DNA from: Flammeovirgaceae bacterium | GTDB lineage: Bacteria; Bacteroidota; Bacteroidia; Cytophagales; Cyclobacteriaceae | Assembly: GCA_020635915.1 (NCBI GenBank) | Contig: JACJYU010000001.1 | Span: 2,332,501-2,396,500 of the forward strand | DNA length: 64,000 nt | Direction of reading: 5' to 3' | Shown: in pieces, positions 8,379 through 16,893 of the stretch | Layout: every line of letters starts with the position of its first letter | How positions within the stretch are numbered: the first letter of the stretch is position 1 | Notes under the pieces: model-generated | The model's database searches: none | Told to the model about the DNA's origin: nothing | What the model saw: only the letters and a program-made list of their open reading frames with translations | Made by a program: the position numbers and the translations under genes

Positions 8379-9236
8379 CTATCCGGCCTGCCTTGCCATT
8401 TCCCAGCCTATCATGCTTTTCTTCCTTACCGGGCCCCAGCGGTAGTCGGCCAGGACCCCATCTTTGCGGATCACCCGGTGGCATGGGATGAGGTAGGCGA
8501 TGTGGTTCGATCCTACCGCGGACCCCACGGCCTGCATGGCACGTGGAGAACCTACCTTTTTGGCAATATCCTGGTAGGTGGCCAGCCCCCCCATCGGGAT
8601 GTTGAGCAGGGCGCCCCAAACTTTGATTTGAAAATTGGTGCCCTTCACAAATAAGTGCAGCGGGGCACGGGGAGGGATGTTTTGCTGAAAAATTTGTTGG
8701 AGGTAGCCTCCGGTTAGGTCCTGGTCCTGCCGGAAAACAGACCGGTGCCAGTGCGCCTTCATTTCCTCAATGCCATCTTGGGCACCATCCATGGTAGGCA
8801 AAAAGGAGAGCCAGCAAATGCCCCTTTCGGTAGTGCCAATAAGGCATATGCCAAAAGGGGTTTCGTGCAGGCCATACCCAATGCGCATGCCGTCCCCTTG
8901 CTTCTTGTATTCTTGTGGCGTCACGGCTTCCAGTGTGGTGAACAGGTCGTATACCCGCGACTGGCTGGAGAGCCCTGCGGACCCGGCCGCCTCGGCAAGG
9001 TTTTTGGTTTCGTGCAGCTTTTGTTTGAGGTACCCTACGGTAAGAAATTGCAGGAAGCGTTTGGGGCTGATGCCCGCCCACTCCGTAAACAGGCGCTGAA
9101 AGTGGAACGGGCTCAAATGCACTTCCCCGGCCACCTCGTTCAATGCTGGCTGGCGCTGGAAATTTTCTTCCAGGAAATGGATGGCCTTTTCTATTCGATG
9201 GTAGTTGATATCGGGCTCTTGGACGGGCACAATCAT
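8379..9236 (-). CDS. ada: Ada-type AraC regulator / O6-methylguanine-DNA methyltransferase
   Basis: 285 residues. Residues 1 to about 115 form an AraC-type DNA-binding domain (HLSPFHFQRLFTEWAGISP); the rest is a methyltransferase domain with the acceptor motif PCHRV (Cys252), which removes methyl groups from O6-methylguanine irreversibly. Compared with E. coli Ada, the N-terminal zinc/phosphotriester domain is absent. A longer frame reaches 9356, but ATG 9236 starts just before the conserved NYHRIEKAIHFLEENF. The gene is divergent from the MBL hydrolase. A separate Ada-type zinc domain is encoded at 13563-13802, so the classical Ada functions are split here. Confidence 0.9.
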   Translation of the reverse strand: MIVPVQEPDINYHRIEKAIHFLEENFQRQPALNEVAGEVHLSPFHFQRLFTEWAGISPKRFLQFLTVGYLKQKLHETKNLAEAAGSAGLSSQSRVYDLFTTLEAVTPQEYKKQGDGMRIGYGLHETPFGICLIGTTERGICWLSFLPTMDGAQDGIEEMKAHWHRSVFRQDQDLTGGYLQQIFQQNIPPRAPLHLFVKGTNFQIKVWGALLNIPMGGLATYQDIAKKVGSPRAMQAVGSAVGSNHIAYLIPCHRVIRKDGVLADYRWGPVRKKSMIGWEMARQAG

Positions 9237-9393
9237 AAAGGTATTGCTTTTTGTTTCACAAAACTCCCAAGGTTTTCTTTCGTTTTCAACCTGATTCTTG
9301 CTTTGTTGACGGGAGGGCAAAGCCGGGGCAATGGTAAGGCACATGCCAATTCCCAATATTTTGGTAACTTACCATACCTAAAAAAACAACCCC

Positions 9394-10269
9394 ATGCGAA
9401 TAATTTTAATGCTCCTCCTGGGTTTTGGGTTTGCCGTGCAGGCCCAAACCGACTATGACAAGATCCAAATAAAGCCCCTGAAGGTCACGGATGATATTTA
9501 TATGATGACGGGTGCGGGCGGCAATATTGGCGTAATAAAAAGTGCGGAGGGGGCACTCGTCATCGACAGCCAGTTTGGGCCGCTGACAGGGAAAATTGCA
9601 CAGGCCGTGCTCAACGTGGGAGGAGGTGCCATTAAGGTATTGGTCAATACCCATGTGCATGGTGACCATACCGGGGGCAACGATAATTTAAGGAAATGGG
9701 GCGTCACCATTGTGGCGCACGACAAGGTGAGGGGCAGGATGGTGAAGGGGGATGCCGCACGTGATGTGGCCCCCCGGGACAAGGACGCCTGGCCCATCAT
9801 CACTTTCCCGGACAGGATGAACATCCATTGGGGGGACGAAGACCTGGAGTTGTACCATTTTAATACGGGCCACACGGATGGGGACGTAATCGTAAAATTT
9901 AAAAATGCCAATGTGTTTCACCTGGGCGACATGTATGTGCAGTACGGTTATCCGTTCATTGATGTGAACAATGGGGGAAGCATCAATGGCTTCATTTCTT
10001 TCCTGGACAAGGTGCTTCCGCTCATGGATGATGATTCAAAAATAATCCCCGGGCACGGCAACCTGACCACCAAAAAAGAGGTGCAGGGTTTTCGCGACCG
10101 GTTGGTGGAAATACGCGATGCCGTGGCGGCAGCCCTAAAGAAGGGGATCAAAGTGGAGGACATAGCCAATCTTCCCATCGCCTCCAGGTACGATGCGGAG
10201 TGGGGCAAAAGCTTTGTCACGGGAAAGGATTTTGTGCTGATGATAGCGGGGAACCTGTCAAAGGAATAG
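9394..10269 (+). CDS. Exported MBL-fold metallo-hydrolase
   Basis: A 291-residue metallo-beta-lactamase-fold protein with a signal peptide ending near VQAQ (residue 18). The zinc motif HVHGDHTGG spans residues 87-95; further ligands are the His in NTGHTDGD, the Asp in VFHLGDMY and the His in IIPGHGN. This gives the complete two-metal set of hydrolytic members of the family. The substrate cannot be told from sequence; periplasmic beta-lactamase, quinoprotein-relay or lactonase-like activities all occur. It is transcribed divergently from ada with about 157 bp between them. Confidence 0.85.
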   Translation: MRIILMLLLGFGFAVQAQTDYDKIQIKPLKVTDDIYMMTGAGGNIGVIKSAEGALVIDSQFGPLTGKIAQAVLNVGGGAIKVLVNTHVHGDHTGGNDNLRKWGVTIVAHDKVRGRMVKGDAARDVAPRDKDAWPIITFPDRMNIHWGDEDLELYHFNTGHTDGDVIVKFKNANVFHLGDMYVQYGYPFIDVNNGGSINGFISFLDKVLPLMDDDSKIIPGHGNLTTKKEVQGFRDRLVEIRDAVAAALKKGIKVEDIANLPIASRYDAEWGKSFVTGKDFVLMIAGNLSKE

Positions 10270-10376
10270 CCGGTCCATTACACCCTGGTGAGGCAATTGG
10301 TAGGCTTCCGTTCAAGCCAAATTTTTTCAATTGCCTTTTTTGAAGGACGTCCTTATCTTCCAACAAATTTTACATC

Positions 10377-11075
10377 ATGGGCCGCCAGGACAATACTTTG
10401 CGTGGCAGGATCTTTTGGCTTGTTGCCTTCAGCATCGCCATGGGGTTTCTTGAGGCTTCCGTGGTCATCTACCTCAGGGACTTATATTATCCTGATGGCT
10501 TTGCGTTCCCGCTCACGTTCATGTCGGAAAGGAATACGGTTGTGGAATTGCTGCGCGAGGCAGCCACCATTATTATGCTGGCGGGAATTGGCGTTCTCGC
10601 GGGGCGTACGCCCAACCAGCGCTTTGCATTTTTTCTGGCTTCATTTGCCGTCTGGGACATCTTTTATTATGTGTTCCTCAAGCTTTTTTTGCACTGGCCT
10701 GGGTCATTGCTGGCCTGGGACATCCTGTTCCTCATCCCCGTTCCCTGGATTGGGCCGGTTATCGACCCCATTGTTGTTTCGGTCACGATGCTCCTGCTTG
10801 CTGCCTGCCTGGTTTACCGGGATGGCCCCACCCGGGCAGGCAGGCTTTCCATACGGGAATGGGCCCTATTGATAACGGGCAGTGTGGTAGTGGTGGGTTC
10901 GTGGACGTGGGAATATCTTCGGTACGGTTTTTCCTTTTCCGGCACAACCCCTCCCATCAACACTTTTGTGCCGCAAACTTATTTGTGGCCTGTGTTTTGG
11001 ATAGGGGAAGGGATATTGCTGTTGGGCATTTACCTCTATTGGAAAAGGGCCAAACCAGACTTTCCGCCTCTGTGA
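10377..11075 (+). CDS. Polytopic membrane protein of unknown function
   Basis: A 232-residue protein with about six hydrophobic helices, separated by short charged loops (for example RDLYYPDGFAFP and YRDGPTRAGR). It has no signal peptide and no recognisable catalytic motif. I do not recognise the family. It lies between the MBL hydrolase and the convergent MarR gene, with about 107 bp before it, so it probably has its own promoter. Confidence 0.7.
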   Translation: MGRQDNTLRGRIFWLVAFSIAMGFLEASVVIYLRDLYYPDGFAFPLTFMSERNTVVELLREAATIIMLAGIGVLAGRTPNQRFAFFLASFAVWDIFYYVFLKLFLHWPGSLLAWDILFLIPVPWIGPVIDPIVVSVTMLLLAACLVYRDGPTRAGRLSIREWALLITGSVVVVGSWTWEYLRYGFSFSGTTPPINTFVPQTYLWPVFWIGEGILLLGIYLYWKRAKPDFPPL

Positions 11076-11091
11076 AAGCCATGGCACACCG

Positions 11092-11700
11092 TTAGCCATC
11101 AATACTTTCAAACTCGGGGCAATCCAGCCTTATATCGTTTTTTTTCAACTCCATATGGAGCAGGTTGCAATAGTCTTTCTTTTTGGTATGACTGTAAAAC
11201 CGGCAACCATAACAGGTGCGCTGCACACTAAGGATGCCACCTTGATAGAGTTGGTAAATCAAATGGCCTAGGGAGGTAAACAGGTTTTCCAGGTCCTTTT
11301 GCGCAAGGGTGCCCAGTTGCGTTTTAAGGGGGTTGGCAAAACCTTCTGTTTCCGACACCGCCCGCTCCCCTGCCGCGGACAGGCCAATGGTATAGCCACG
11401 GCTGTCCGAGGTGGAAAAATTTTTTACGATCAGTTTTTTTTGCGCCAGGATACGGACGGCATCGCTTATGGTGGGCTTGGTAACATTAAACTCTTGGGCC
11501 AGGTGGCTGACGTTGCACAATTCGTTTTTGTGGTAGGCCACAAATATGAGGAGCTGGATTTGAATGGGGCTAAGGCCCAGTGCCTTGGCTTTTTCCCACA
11601 ACAATACCTTAAAAGCTTCCGATATGCGCTCCAGCCCTGCCACGATCTTGGCAGGCACGTCTTTTTGCTGGTGCGATGGATTGAAAATGCTTTTGCCCAT
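11092..11700 (-). CDS. MarR-type regulator with C-terminal cysteine cluster
   Basis: A 202-residue winged-helix regulator: helices around FVAYHKNELCNVSHLA, the recognition region NVTKPTISDAVRILAQKKLI and the wing STSDSRGYTIGLSAAG. After the dimerisation helices there is an extra tail with four cysteines (CYGCRF, DYCNLL, LDCPEF), which could hold zinc or an iron-sulfur cluster and sense redox state. It is the last gene of a minus-strand group with two thioredoxin-fold proteins. An operator-like site lies 9 bp upstream of its start, and near-identical sites precede the other two promoters of the group, so autoregulation and control of the cluster are likely. Confidence 0.8.
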   Translation of the reverse strand: MGKSIFNPSHQQKDVPAKIVAGLERISEAFKVLLWEKAKALGLSPIQIQLLIFVAYHKNELCNVSHLAQEFNVTKPTISDAVRILAQKKLIVKNFSTSDSRGYTIGLSAAGERAVSETEGFANPLKTQLGTLAQKDLENLFTSLGHLIYQLYQGGILSVQRTCYGCRFYSHTKKKDYCNLLHMELKKNDIRLDCPEFESIDG

Positions 11701-11708
11701 GGCACAAA

Positions 11709-11726
11709 GTTAGTTATCCTAATTGA
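11709..11726 (-). promoter_or_regulatory. Operator-like site upstream of the MarR gene
   Basis: On the minus strand it reads CAATTAGGATAACTAAC, sharing the TTAGGAT core and spacing with the two better-conserved sites at 13088-13104 and 13399-13416. It lies immediately before the MarR start codon and overlaps the end of the preceding thioredoxin-like gene, a position suited to autoregulation. Confidence 0.45.
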
Positions 11727-12334
11727 TCAACGAATGCCGTCAGCATTTTTTTCATCCCCACAGGGGTGGTGTGGCCAAAAGAGTGGTGTAAAATTTCAAG
11801 CCTGTCATTGATGATGATAAAAGTGGGCGTGCCACGAAGCTGGTTGAGGGTGAAAGTAAGGGAGATGGATTCGAGGCCTCTGAGGTAGTTCAGTGCGTTT
11901 TTTACAATGGCGGCCTGCTGGGGGGGCGGGAGCTGTTGAAAATTGGGTAGGGACGAGGCAAGCCGGGCAGCCGCCTGCCCATAATCAAAAGAGGCACCTG
12001 CCGTTTTGTCCATGGCCACTGGGAAGGGTATGGGCACCGGGTACGCAGTGGTTCCTTGCTGTTGAAATGCTTTCTTTGTCTCGCCTACCAACCCCCTCTG
12101 CTCCAGCAGCAAACGTGTGTTTTCTTGCGTGTTCAGTCCAAAATCCTCAAAAGCGGTAGAGATGCCCAAAAATGAAATGCGCTGATGAAATTCCCTGTAC
12201 AGTTGGTTGACCAGGGGAAACCCATGCAGGAAGCATCCAGGGCAGTTGACCTGAAAAAAGAACAGGAAGTTCAGCCTGCCCAGGCTGAACTTCCCATTGA
12301 ACACTGTTCCATATTGTAGGTCCAGTTTCTGCAT
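11714..12334 (-). CDS. Thioredoxin-fold protein
   Basis: A 206-residue protein with a CPGC active-site pair (FFQVNCPGCFLHGFP) near residue 31 and a cis-proline segment GTPTFIII near residue 168, so it has the two hallmarks of a thiol-disulfide oxidoreductase. A helical insert lies between them, as in DsbA-like proteins. There is no signal peptide, so it is cytoplasmic. It starts 8 bp after the exported protein at 12343-13071 and precedes the MarR gene, in one transcription unit. The substrate is unknown. Confidence 0.75.
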   Translation of the reverse strand: MQKLDLQYGTVFNGKFSLGRLNFLFFFQVNCPGCFLHGFPLVNQLYREFHQRISFLGISTAFEDFGLNTQENTRLLLEQRGLVGETKKAFQQQGTTAYPVPIPFPVAMDKTAGASFDYGQAAARLASSLPNFQQLPPPQQAAIVKNALNYLRGLESISLTFTLNQLRGTPTFIIINDRLEILHHSFGHTTPVGMKKMLTAFVDQLG

Positions 12335-12342
12335 ATTGGATA

Positions 12343-13071
12343 TTATTTTTCCTTTACCTGGTAAGGCAATGACAAATCGCCACTCGCCACGCTATATACC
12401 GTGTACACGCCCAGCATGGGCAATCCCGCATTGCTGGTATTGACTTTCATCAAAGCGGCCACACCATCATAACTGAAATTGACCTGGTTGTTGATCCTGT
12501 AATCCGGCACTACCACCCTGATGGCGTTGTTTTTGGTTTTTACCGGATAGCCGGGTGAGTCCATGTACATGGGCATGCCGGGGTTGGTGGGCGGCAACAC
12601 CACGGTCTTGTCGTCTTTGTTAAATTCCTTTACCGCCAGGCCGCCTTCCACCCTGTCGTCTTTCACCAATACCACCCAGTGCGGATGCCAAACAATACCG
12701 TCATTGTCGAAAGTACGGTCATTGTTTTCATCCCACAATGGAGTGTCATCAAAGTCGGGGTGAGAGGTGAGGGCCAGTGCCACAATGCCTTCCGTTGCAC
12801 TGAATCCTACATCAGTAGGTTGTAAACTGGTAGGGAAGACGTAACCCAGCACGGGTGCGCCATCCATTTGTCCCGCTGGTGTAGGTGTGGTGTTGCCGGC
12901 CATGCCTTTTACATTGATTTCCCAAACGGTCAGGTCTAGGTCAGTATGGTGTGTTACGTTCACTTGTTTGATTTGAAAGTCCTCGTTGTCGTACGGTTTT
13001 TTTTGTGCACACGACACGAAGGTAATAACCGAAAGGAAAAACAAGGCAATCAGGGAAATTTTTGATTTCAT
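12343..13071 (-). CDS. Exported protein of unknown function in the redox cluster
   Basis: A 242-residue protein with an N-terminal signal; the segment FVSCAQ gives a possible lipobox Cys at residue 21. The mature part is rich in Asp, Asn, His and Pro (VNVTHHTDLD, LTSHPDFDDTPLWDENNDRTFDND, WHPHW), which hints at metal or carbohydrate binding in a beta-rich fold, but I cannot name the family. It is the first gene after the operator at 13088-13104 and is followed by the thioredoxin-fold gene at 8 bp. Confidence 0.65.
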   Translation of the reverse strand: MKSKISLIALFFLSVITFVSCAQKKPYDNEDFQIKQVNVTHHTDLDLTVWEINVKGMAGNTTPTPAGQMDGAPVLGYVFPTSLQPTDVGFSATEGIVALALTSHPDFDDTPLWDENNDRTFDNDGIVWHPHWVVLVKDDRVEGGLAVKEFNKDDKTVVLPPTNPGMPMYMDSPGYPVKTKNNAIRVVVPDYRINNQVNFSYDGVAALMKVNTSNAGLPMLGVYTVYSVASGDLSLPYQVKEK

Positions 13072-13087
13072 GGTGTAAGGGGTTTAA

Positions 13088-13104
13088 TTAAGGAATCCTA
13101 ACTA
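13088..13104 (-). promoter_or_regulatory. Operator-like site upstream of 12343-13071
   Basis: TTAAGGAATCCTAACTA on the plus strand; the core AGGAATCCT is an odd-centre palindrome. The same 15 central bases occur at 13401-13415 upstream of the glutaredoxin-like gene, and a diverged copy lies before the MarR gene. It is 17 bp upstream of the start codon it would control. Confidence 0.6.
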
Positions 13105-13119
13105 TTAAAAAGAAATTTT

Positions 13120-13353
13120 TTATGCTTTTACATCGGCCATGGAGGCGCCAAAATTGATGTGCAGCACGTTGCCGGTGGGGGTGACCAGGGCGGGCACGGA
13201 TTTCACACCTGCTTTTTCCGCTTCTTCGATGCGCGGTTTGTCTTCACCAAAGTGGACAATTTCCACGTTTTGCGGGCCTATCAGGTCAATGATTTCACGT
13301 TCGGCACTGAGGCAAACGGGGCATCCTGCGTGGTAAAAGATTGATTTTTTCAT
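13120..13353 (-). CDS. Glutaredoxin/thioredoxin-like small protein
   Basis: A 77-residue single-domain thioredoxin fold. The CPVC redox pair is at residues 11-14 and the cis-proline is in KSVPALVTP; the family length is normal. It is cytoplasmic and probably reduces a partner disulfide or passes electrons to the larger CPGC protein of the same cluster. It has its own operator-like site at 13399-13416, matching the one before the next gene, so it is probably part of the MarR regulon. Confidence 0.8.
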   Translation of the reverse strand: MKKSIFYHAGCPVCLSAEREIIDLIGPQNVEIVHFGEDKPRIEEAEKAGVKSVPALVTPTGNVLHINFGASMADVKA

Positions 13354-13398
13354 GGATGATAAATGGTTTTGTTGATGCGATATTGCATTGCAAATATA

Positions 13399-13416
13399 GT
13401 AAGGAATCCTAACTAA
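13399..13416 (-). promoter_or_regulatory. Operator-like site upstream of the glutaredoxin-like gene
   Basis: AGTAAGGAATCCTAACTA, almost the same as the site at 13088-13104. It lies 46-63 bp upstream of the glutaredoxin-like start codon, a typical place for a promoter-overlapping operator. The rest of the 13354-13562 gap holds no gene I can support. Confidence 0.6.
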
Positions 13417-13562
13417 ACAAGATATGGAAAGGAATTTTCAATGGACAAAACAGGGTTATTGTGAAGGTATCCCAGTCTTTGATCCATCATTTGGTTTGTT
13501 GACAGCTCAATGGGTGATTATCTTGTTGCCAGCATGGATGTTTTGGCGGGTCGCGATGACGG

Positions 13563-13802
13563 CTAATTGTTTGCGCTCCATTTGCGGAAAGCGGCAGGCA
13601 TGCAATTCCCACAAGGTCGATACCCTGATTGAATGGCTTCTTTTTCATTTGCAAAGAAAACCCGGTTGCGCTGGTGCATACGCTTGCCGGATGGGCAACC
13701 TAGTAAACCATAAATTTTCAAACGAGCATTTCCCGCAAGGGTAATGGCACCCGACTTGATCTGGGGAGATAACTCACTTTTAGTAATGTCGCTATGCCGC
13801 AT
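13563..13802 (-). CDS. Stand-alone Ada-type zinc-binding domain
   Basis: About 79 residues matching the N-terminal metal-binding domain of Ada: RLKIYGLLGCPSGKR, RVFFANEKEAIQSGYRPCGNC. Three of the four zinc cysteines are present; the position of the methyl-accepting Cys38 of E. coli Ada is Gly (YGLLGC against FCRPSC), so phosphotriester repair by the Ada mechanism seems impossible. A DNA- or metal-binding role is more likely. The start (ATG 13802, or 13814) overlaps the end of the 2OG oxygenase gene, so the two are translationally coupled. Alignment of the acceptor position is by eye. Confidence 0.75.
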   Translation of the reverse strand: MRHSDITKSELSPQIKSGAITLAGNARLKIYGLLGCPSGKRMHQRNRVFFANEKEAIQSGYRPCGNCMPAAFRKWSANN

Positions 13803-14486
13803 CATGGAATACAATACCCAAGGTATAACGTGTTCCTGATTTTACTTCGCTCACTCCGTGTTTTACTTTTGCCCGATAATATCCTTTCGATCCCTGAATG
13901 GGCCTGAAGTTGGTAGTGACAATGACTGCGTCCCCTTTGTTGGCATGAATTACCTCTGCTTTGGATTGCGCTCTGGGGATTTGTTCTGTCAGTACCAGTT
14001 CGCCACCTTCGTAATCGCTTCCTTTTTGTGTCAGCATAAAGATGACCTGAAAAGGAAAAAAAACATCCCCATATAAATCCTGATGCAACGTATTGAATCC
14101 ACCTATCTCGTATTTTAAAATGAGAGGAGTAGGCTGCACTTGCTGCACGGCATGACAGTTTTCAATAAAGGTGTTGTGAACCGCAGGGAAGGCCGCATCA
14201 ATTTTGAGCAATGACATCCATTGATTGGCGATGTGTGCCATAGGAGTGTATAAGTTGGTTCTTAATGTTTTTACAATAGCTGGCAACGGGTAATTAAAAT
14301 ATTTGTATTCCCCTTTTCCAAATCGGTAGCGCTGCATATTGATGATGCTGCGGTACAGATGAGGTGCACCGTATTGATGGACGTTTCACATTCGGATGAA
14401 TCCAATACATTGGGCAATATGGCATAACCTTTGTTATTGAGTGTACTGGTGATATTACCCCAGTTTTGTGTTGCTAGTGCATCCAT
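13792..14486 (-). pseudogene. 2OG-Fe(II) oxygenase, frameshifted near 14374
   Basis: Two frames together make one protein. The first (from ATG 14486: MDALATQNWGNITSTLNNKG...LPNVLDSSECETSI) holds the family N-terminus. The second continues from about YGAPHLYRSIINMQRYRFGKGEYKYF to the end with the iron motif HQDLYGD and the distal KHGVSEV histidine plus a substrate Arg in SGTRYTLG. Joining them needs a one-base shift around 14374. Intact homologues of about 235 residues occur with Ada-type zinc proteins and AlkA, so this was part of an alkylation-damage cluster. It may be a real mutation or a sequencing error. Confidence 0.75.
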
Positions 14487-14590
14487 AGTACAAAATTGAT
14501 GGATTTGCCTTACAGTGTTAACCCGATTCTTGCGGATTTTGTACACGGGTTGTGTGAATTGATCAAACTTCCGGTAGACTTGTGAAAGGA

Positions 14591-15463
14591 ATGAACATAG
14601 CCTTACCACCAGAATTTAGTTTTAAAGAATGCCTTCACTATTTGGGGCGTTCGCCCAGGGAACTCCTTCATCGGGTGGAAGGTGGGGCAGTCTACAAACT
14701 AATAGGCCATGAAAACGAAAAAACCCTCTTTAAAGTGTCGTCATCAGGCCTGGGGCTGGTTGTTGATTTCCCCATAGCGGAGCCAGGGGAGGAGGTTAAA
14801 AAAGAGGTTGAACAATATATTATAGACTGGTTTGACCTCGACAAGGACCTGAAGCCCTTTTATGAAATGGCCGCCAGGGACCCGTTGTTGTCGGGCCTCG
14901 TGGAGCGCCACTATGGCTACCGTATCGTGGGGCAGCCCGATTTGTATGAATCCCTGGTGTGGGCGGTGTTGGGCCAGCAAATAAATTTGGGTTTTGCCTA
15001 TGCCCTGAAACAGCGGTTTGTAAAGGAGTATGGGAAGAAGCTCGTGTTTGAGGGCAACGAATATTTTTTGTTCCCGGGGCCTGGCATCGTGGCAACAGTG
15101 GCCATGGAGGACCTGTTGAAAATCCAGTTCAGCAGGCAAAAGGCGCGGTATACCATAGGCATATCGGAGGCTTTTTTGGATGGCACGGTTTCGAAGCAAA
15201 AGTTGGCCGGACTGCCTTTGGTGGAAGCCAAAGAAAAACTGATGAAAATAAAAGGTATCGGCAACTGGACGGCCAACTATGCGCTCATGAAAACCTTCCG
15301 CTTCCCTGATGCCTTTCCGCTGGAAGATGCCGGCCTTGGCAACGCACTGCGCAGCCTTTTGCACCTCCATGGAAAGCCTACCCTGGACGAGGTGCGCGAG
15401 GTATTCCGCCCTTACAAAGGGTGGGAGGCGTACGCCACGCTGTACCTGTGGCGCGCCTTGTAG
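14591..15463 (+). CDS. alkA: DNA-3-methyladenine glycosylase II (AlkA family)
   Basis: About 290 residues. The HhH-GPD core shows YESLVWAVLGQQIN, the hairpin KIKGIGNWTANYALM and, 20 residues on, the catalytic-Asp region FPLEDAGLGNAL. The enzyme excises alkylated bases to start base excision repair. The ATG at 14591 is preferred; a GTG at 14582 is in frame. It is divergent from the broken 2OG oxygenase with about 100 bp between them, and fits with the Ada proteins nearby as an adaptive-response-like set. Confidence 0.88.
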   Translation: MNIALPPEFSFKECLHYLGRSPRELLHRVEGGAVYKLIGHENEKTLFKVSSSGLGLVVDFPIAEPGEEVKKEVEQYIIDWFDLDKDLKPFYEMAARDPLLSGLVERHYGYRIVGQPDLYESLVWAVLGQQINLGFAYALKQRFVKEYGKKLVFEGNEYFLFPGPGIVATVAMEDLLKIQFSRQKARYTIGISEAFLDGTVSKQKLAGLPLVEAKEKLMKIKGIGNWTANYALMKTFRFPDAFPLEDAGLGNALRSLLHLHGKPTLDEVREVFRPYKGWEAYATLYLWRAL

Positions 15464-15538
15464 GGCATTGGCTTGAGGGGGTTTAGAGGGAAATGATAAA
15501 TGGGGCCGGAAATGCCCATATTTTTTTATCTTGCAGGG

Positions 15539-15964
15539 ATGAGGATGCTCGTATTTTTAATGGTGCTGGCCAGTGGCCACCTGCGGGCACAGGTTTTTGA
15601 AAATGCGGAGGAAGCGTTTCAATCCTCAACGCGGTCACAAAAACCCATCCTCCTTGTTTTCTCCGGGTCGGACTGGTGCGCGCCTTGCATCCGGTTTCAG
15701 AAAACCGTGCTCTCTGACGCGGGCTTCCAGCATTATGCTGCCGACCATTTGATTTTGCTGAAAGCCGATTTTCCGCAGAGAAAAAAACTGGACCAGTGGC
15801 TGATCGGGCAAAATGAAAGGTTGGCGGAAACGTACAACCCCCGGGGGCAATTCCCGCACATTGTATTGTTGCGCCCCGACCGGACTTTACTGGCCACCCT
15901 AACCTTTAAGGACCAGCGGCCGGAAGAGTTTATTTCTCAACTCAGCCTCTATTTTGCCGAATGA
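15539..15964 (+). CDS. Exported thioredoxin-like protein
   Basis: About 141 residues with a signal peptide (MRMLVFLMVLASGHLRAQ) and the redox motif SDWCAPCIRF. A cis-proline lies in GQFPHIVLL. It is predicted to act in the periplasm. The longer frame from 15500 adds 13 residues before the signal and is unlikely. It overlaps apbE by 4 bp (ATGA), and with the next two genes forms a thioredoxin/ApbE/DUF4266/DUF3570 set seen in other bacteria; it probably keeps a cysteine of a partner reduced. Confidence 0.85.
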   Translation: MRMLVFLMVLASGHLRAQVFENAEEAFQSSTRSQKPILLVFSGSDWCAPCIRFQKTVLSDAGFQHYAADHLILLKADFPQRKKLDQWLIGQNERLAETYNPRGQFPHIVLLRPDRTLLATLTFKDQRPEEFISQLSLYFAE

Positions 15965-16893
15965 TGCCCGGCAAAGAGTTCCGGGCTAGTGCGCGGCTTA
16001 TGGGTTCGGCTTTTGAGTTTGTGATCATCGCACCGGAAAGCGAAGGGGAAAATTTGCTGGGCGCCTGTGTGGACGAGGTAAAAAGGATTGAACGGCTGCT
16101 CACAGAATTTTCCGATACTTCGCAAACGGCAAAAATCAATGACGCGGCTGGTAAGGAAGCCGTGGAGGTGGACACGGAGGCCTTTCAACTGATCGAGCGC
16201 AGCCTGGCCCTTTCAAGGCTTACACAAGGGGCTTTTGATATTACCGCAGGGGCGTTGAAAAAGTTATACAACTTTAGGGGCACGGCATTTTTGATGCCCG
16301 CCAAGGATCGCATTTGCAAAACCCTGCAAAGCGTAGGCTACCAAAAAATTGAATTGACAAAGCCAAACAAAGTCAGATTGGCAAAAGAAGGGATGCACAT
16401 CGGGTTTGGGGCCATAGGCAAAGGCTATGCGGCCGACAAAGTGAAGGCCATGCTATTGGGGAAAGGCATCAAAGCGGGGGTCATCAATGCCAGTGGCGAC
16501 CTTACCGCCTGGGGCTCCCGCCTGGATGGCTCAACATGGAAGGTGGCCATTGCCGACTCCGCCAACCCGCGAAACGCCATGGCATGGATACCGATAAAAG
16601 ATGCATCCGTGGCCACCTCCGGTGATTATGAACAGTTTTTTGAATACCAGGGCAAGCGATATTCCCACACCATCGATCCAAAAACAGGCTTCCCTGTCAG
16701 TGGGGTGAAGAGCGTGACCATAGTCAGCCCCAGCGCGGAGCTATCGGACGCCCTGGCCACAGCGGTGTTTGCCATGGGCACAAAGGTGGGCTTGCATTTT
16801 GTGCGGCAATTGCCAAAAACACATGTGTTGATAGTGGATGAACACAACAAGGTGTTTACATCCAATAAAATAAAGGTTAACTTCGAAGGATGA
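15961..16893 (+). CDS. apbE: FAD:protein FMN transferase
   Basis: A 310-residue ApbE-family enzyme, which covalently attaches FMN from FAD to a Thr/Ser of a target flavoprotein, with Mg. Conserved parts are visible: GAFDITAGAL, GFGAIGKGYAADKV, INASGDLTAWG, SVATSGDYEQFF, YSHTIDPKTG and LSDALATAVFAMG. There is no clear signal peptide, unlike many ApbE proteins. No obvious flavinylation target (an FMN-bind domain) is in this window. It overlaps both neighbours by 4 bp, so the four genes are one operon. Confidence 0.92.
   Translation: MMPGKEFRASARLMGSAFEFVIIAPESEGENLLGACVDEVKRIERLLTEFSDTSQTAKINDAAGKEAVEVDTEAFQLIERSLALSRLTQGAFDITAGALKKLYNFRGTAFLMPAKDRICKTLQSVGYQKIELTKPNKVRLAKEGMHIGFGAIGKGYAADKVKAMLLGKGIKAGVINASGDLTAWGSRLDGSTWKVAIADSANPRNAMAWIPIKDASVATSGDYEQFFEYQGKRYSHTIDPKTGFPVSGVKSVTIVSPSAELSDALATAVFAMGTKVGLHFVRQLPKTHVLIVDEHNKVFTSNKIKVNFEG

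Noticed and set aside
13424..13744. A 106-codon plus-strand frame opposite the Ada-type zinc domain
   Set aside because: The minus strand encodes a clear zinc-domain family; this frame is its shadow.
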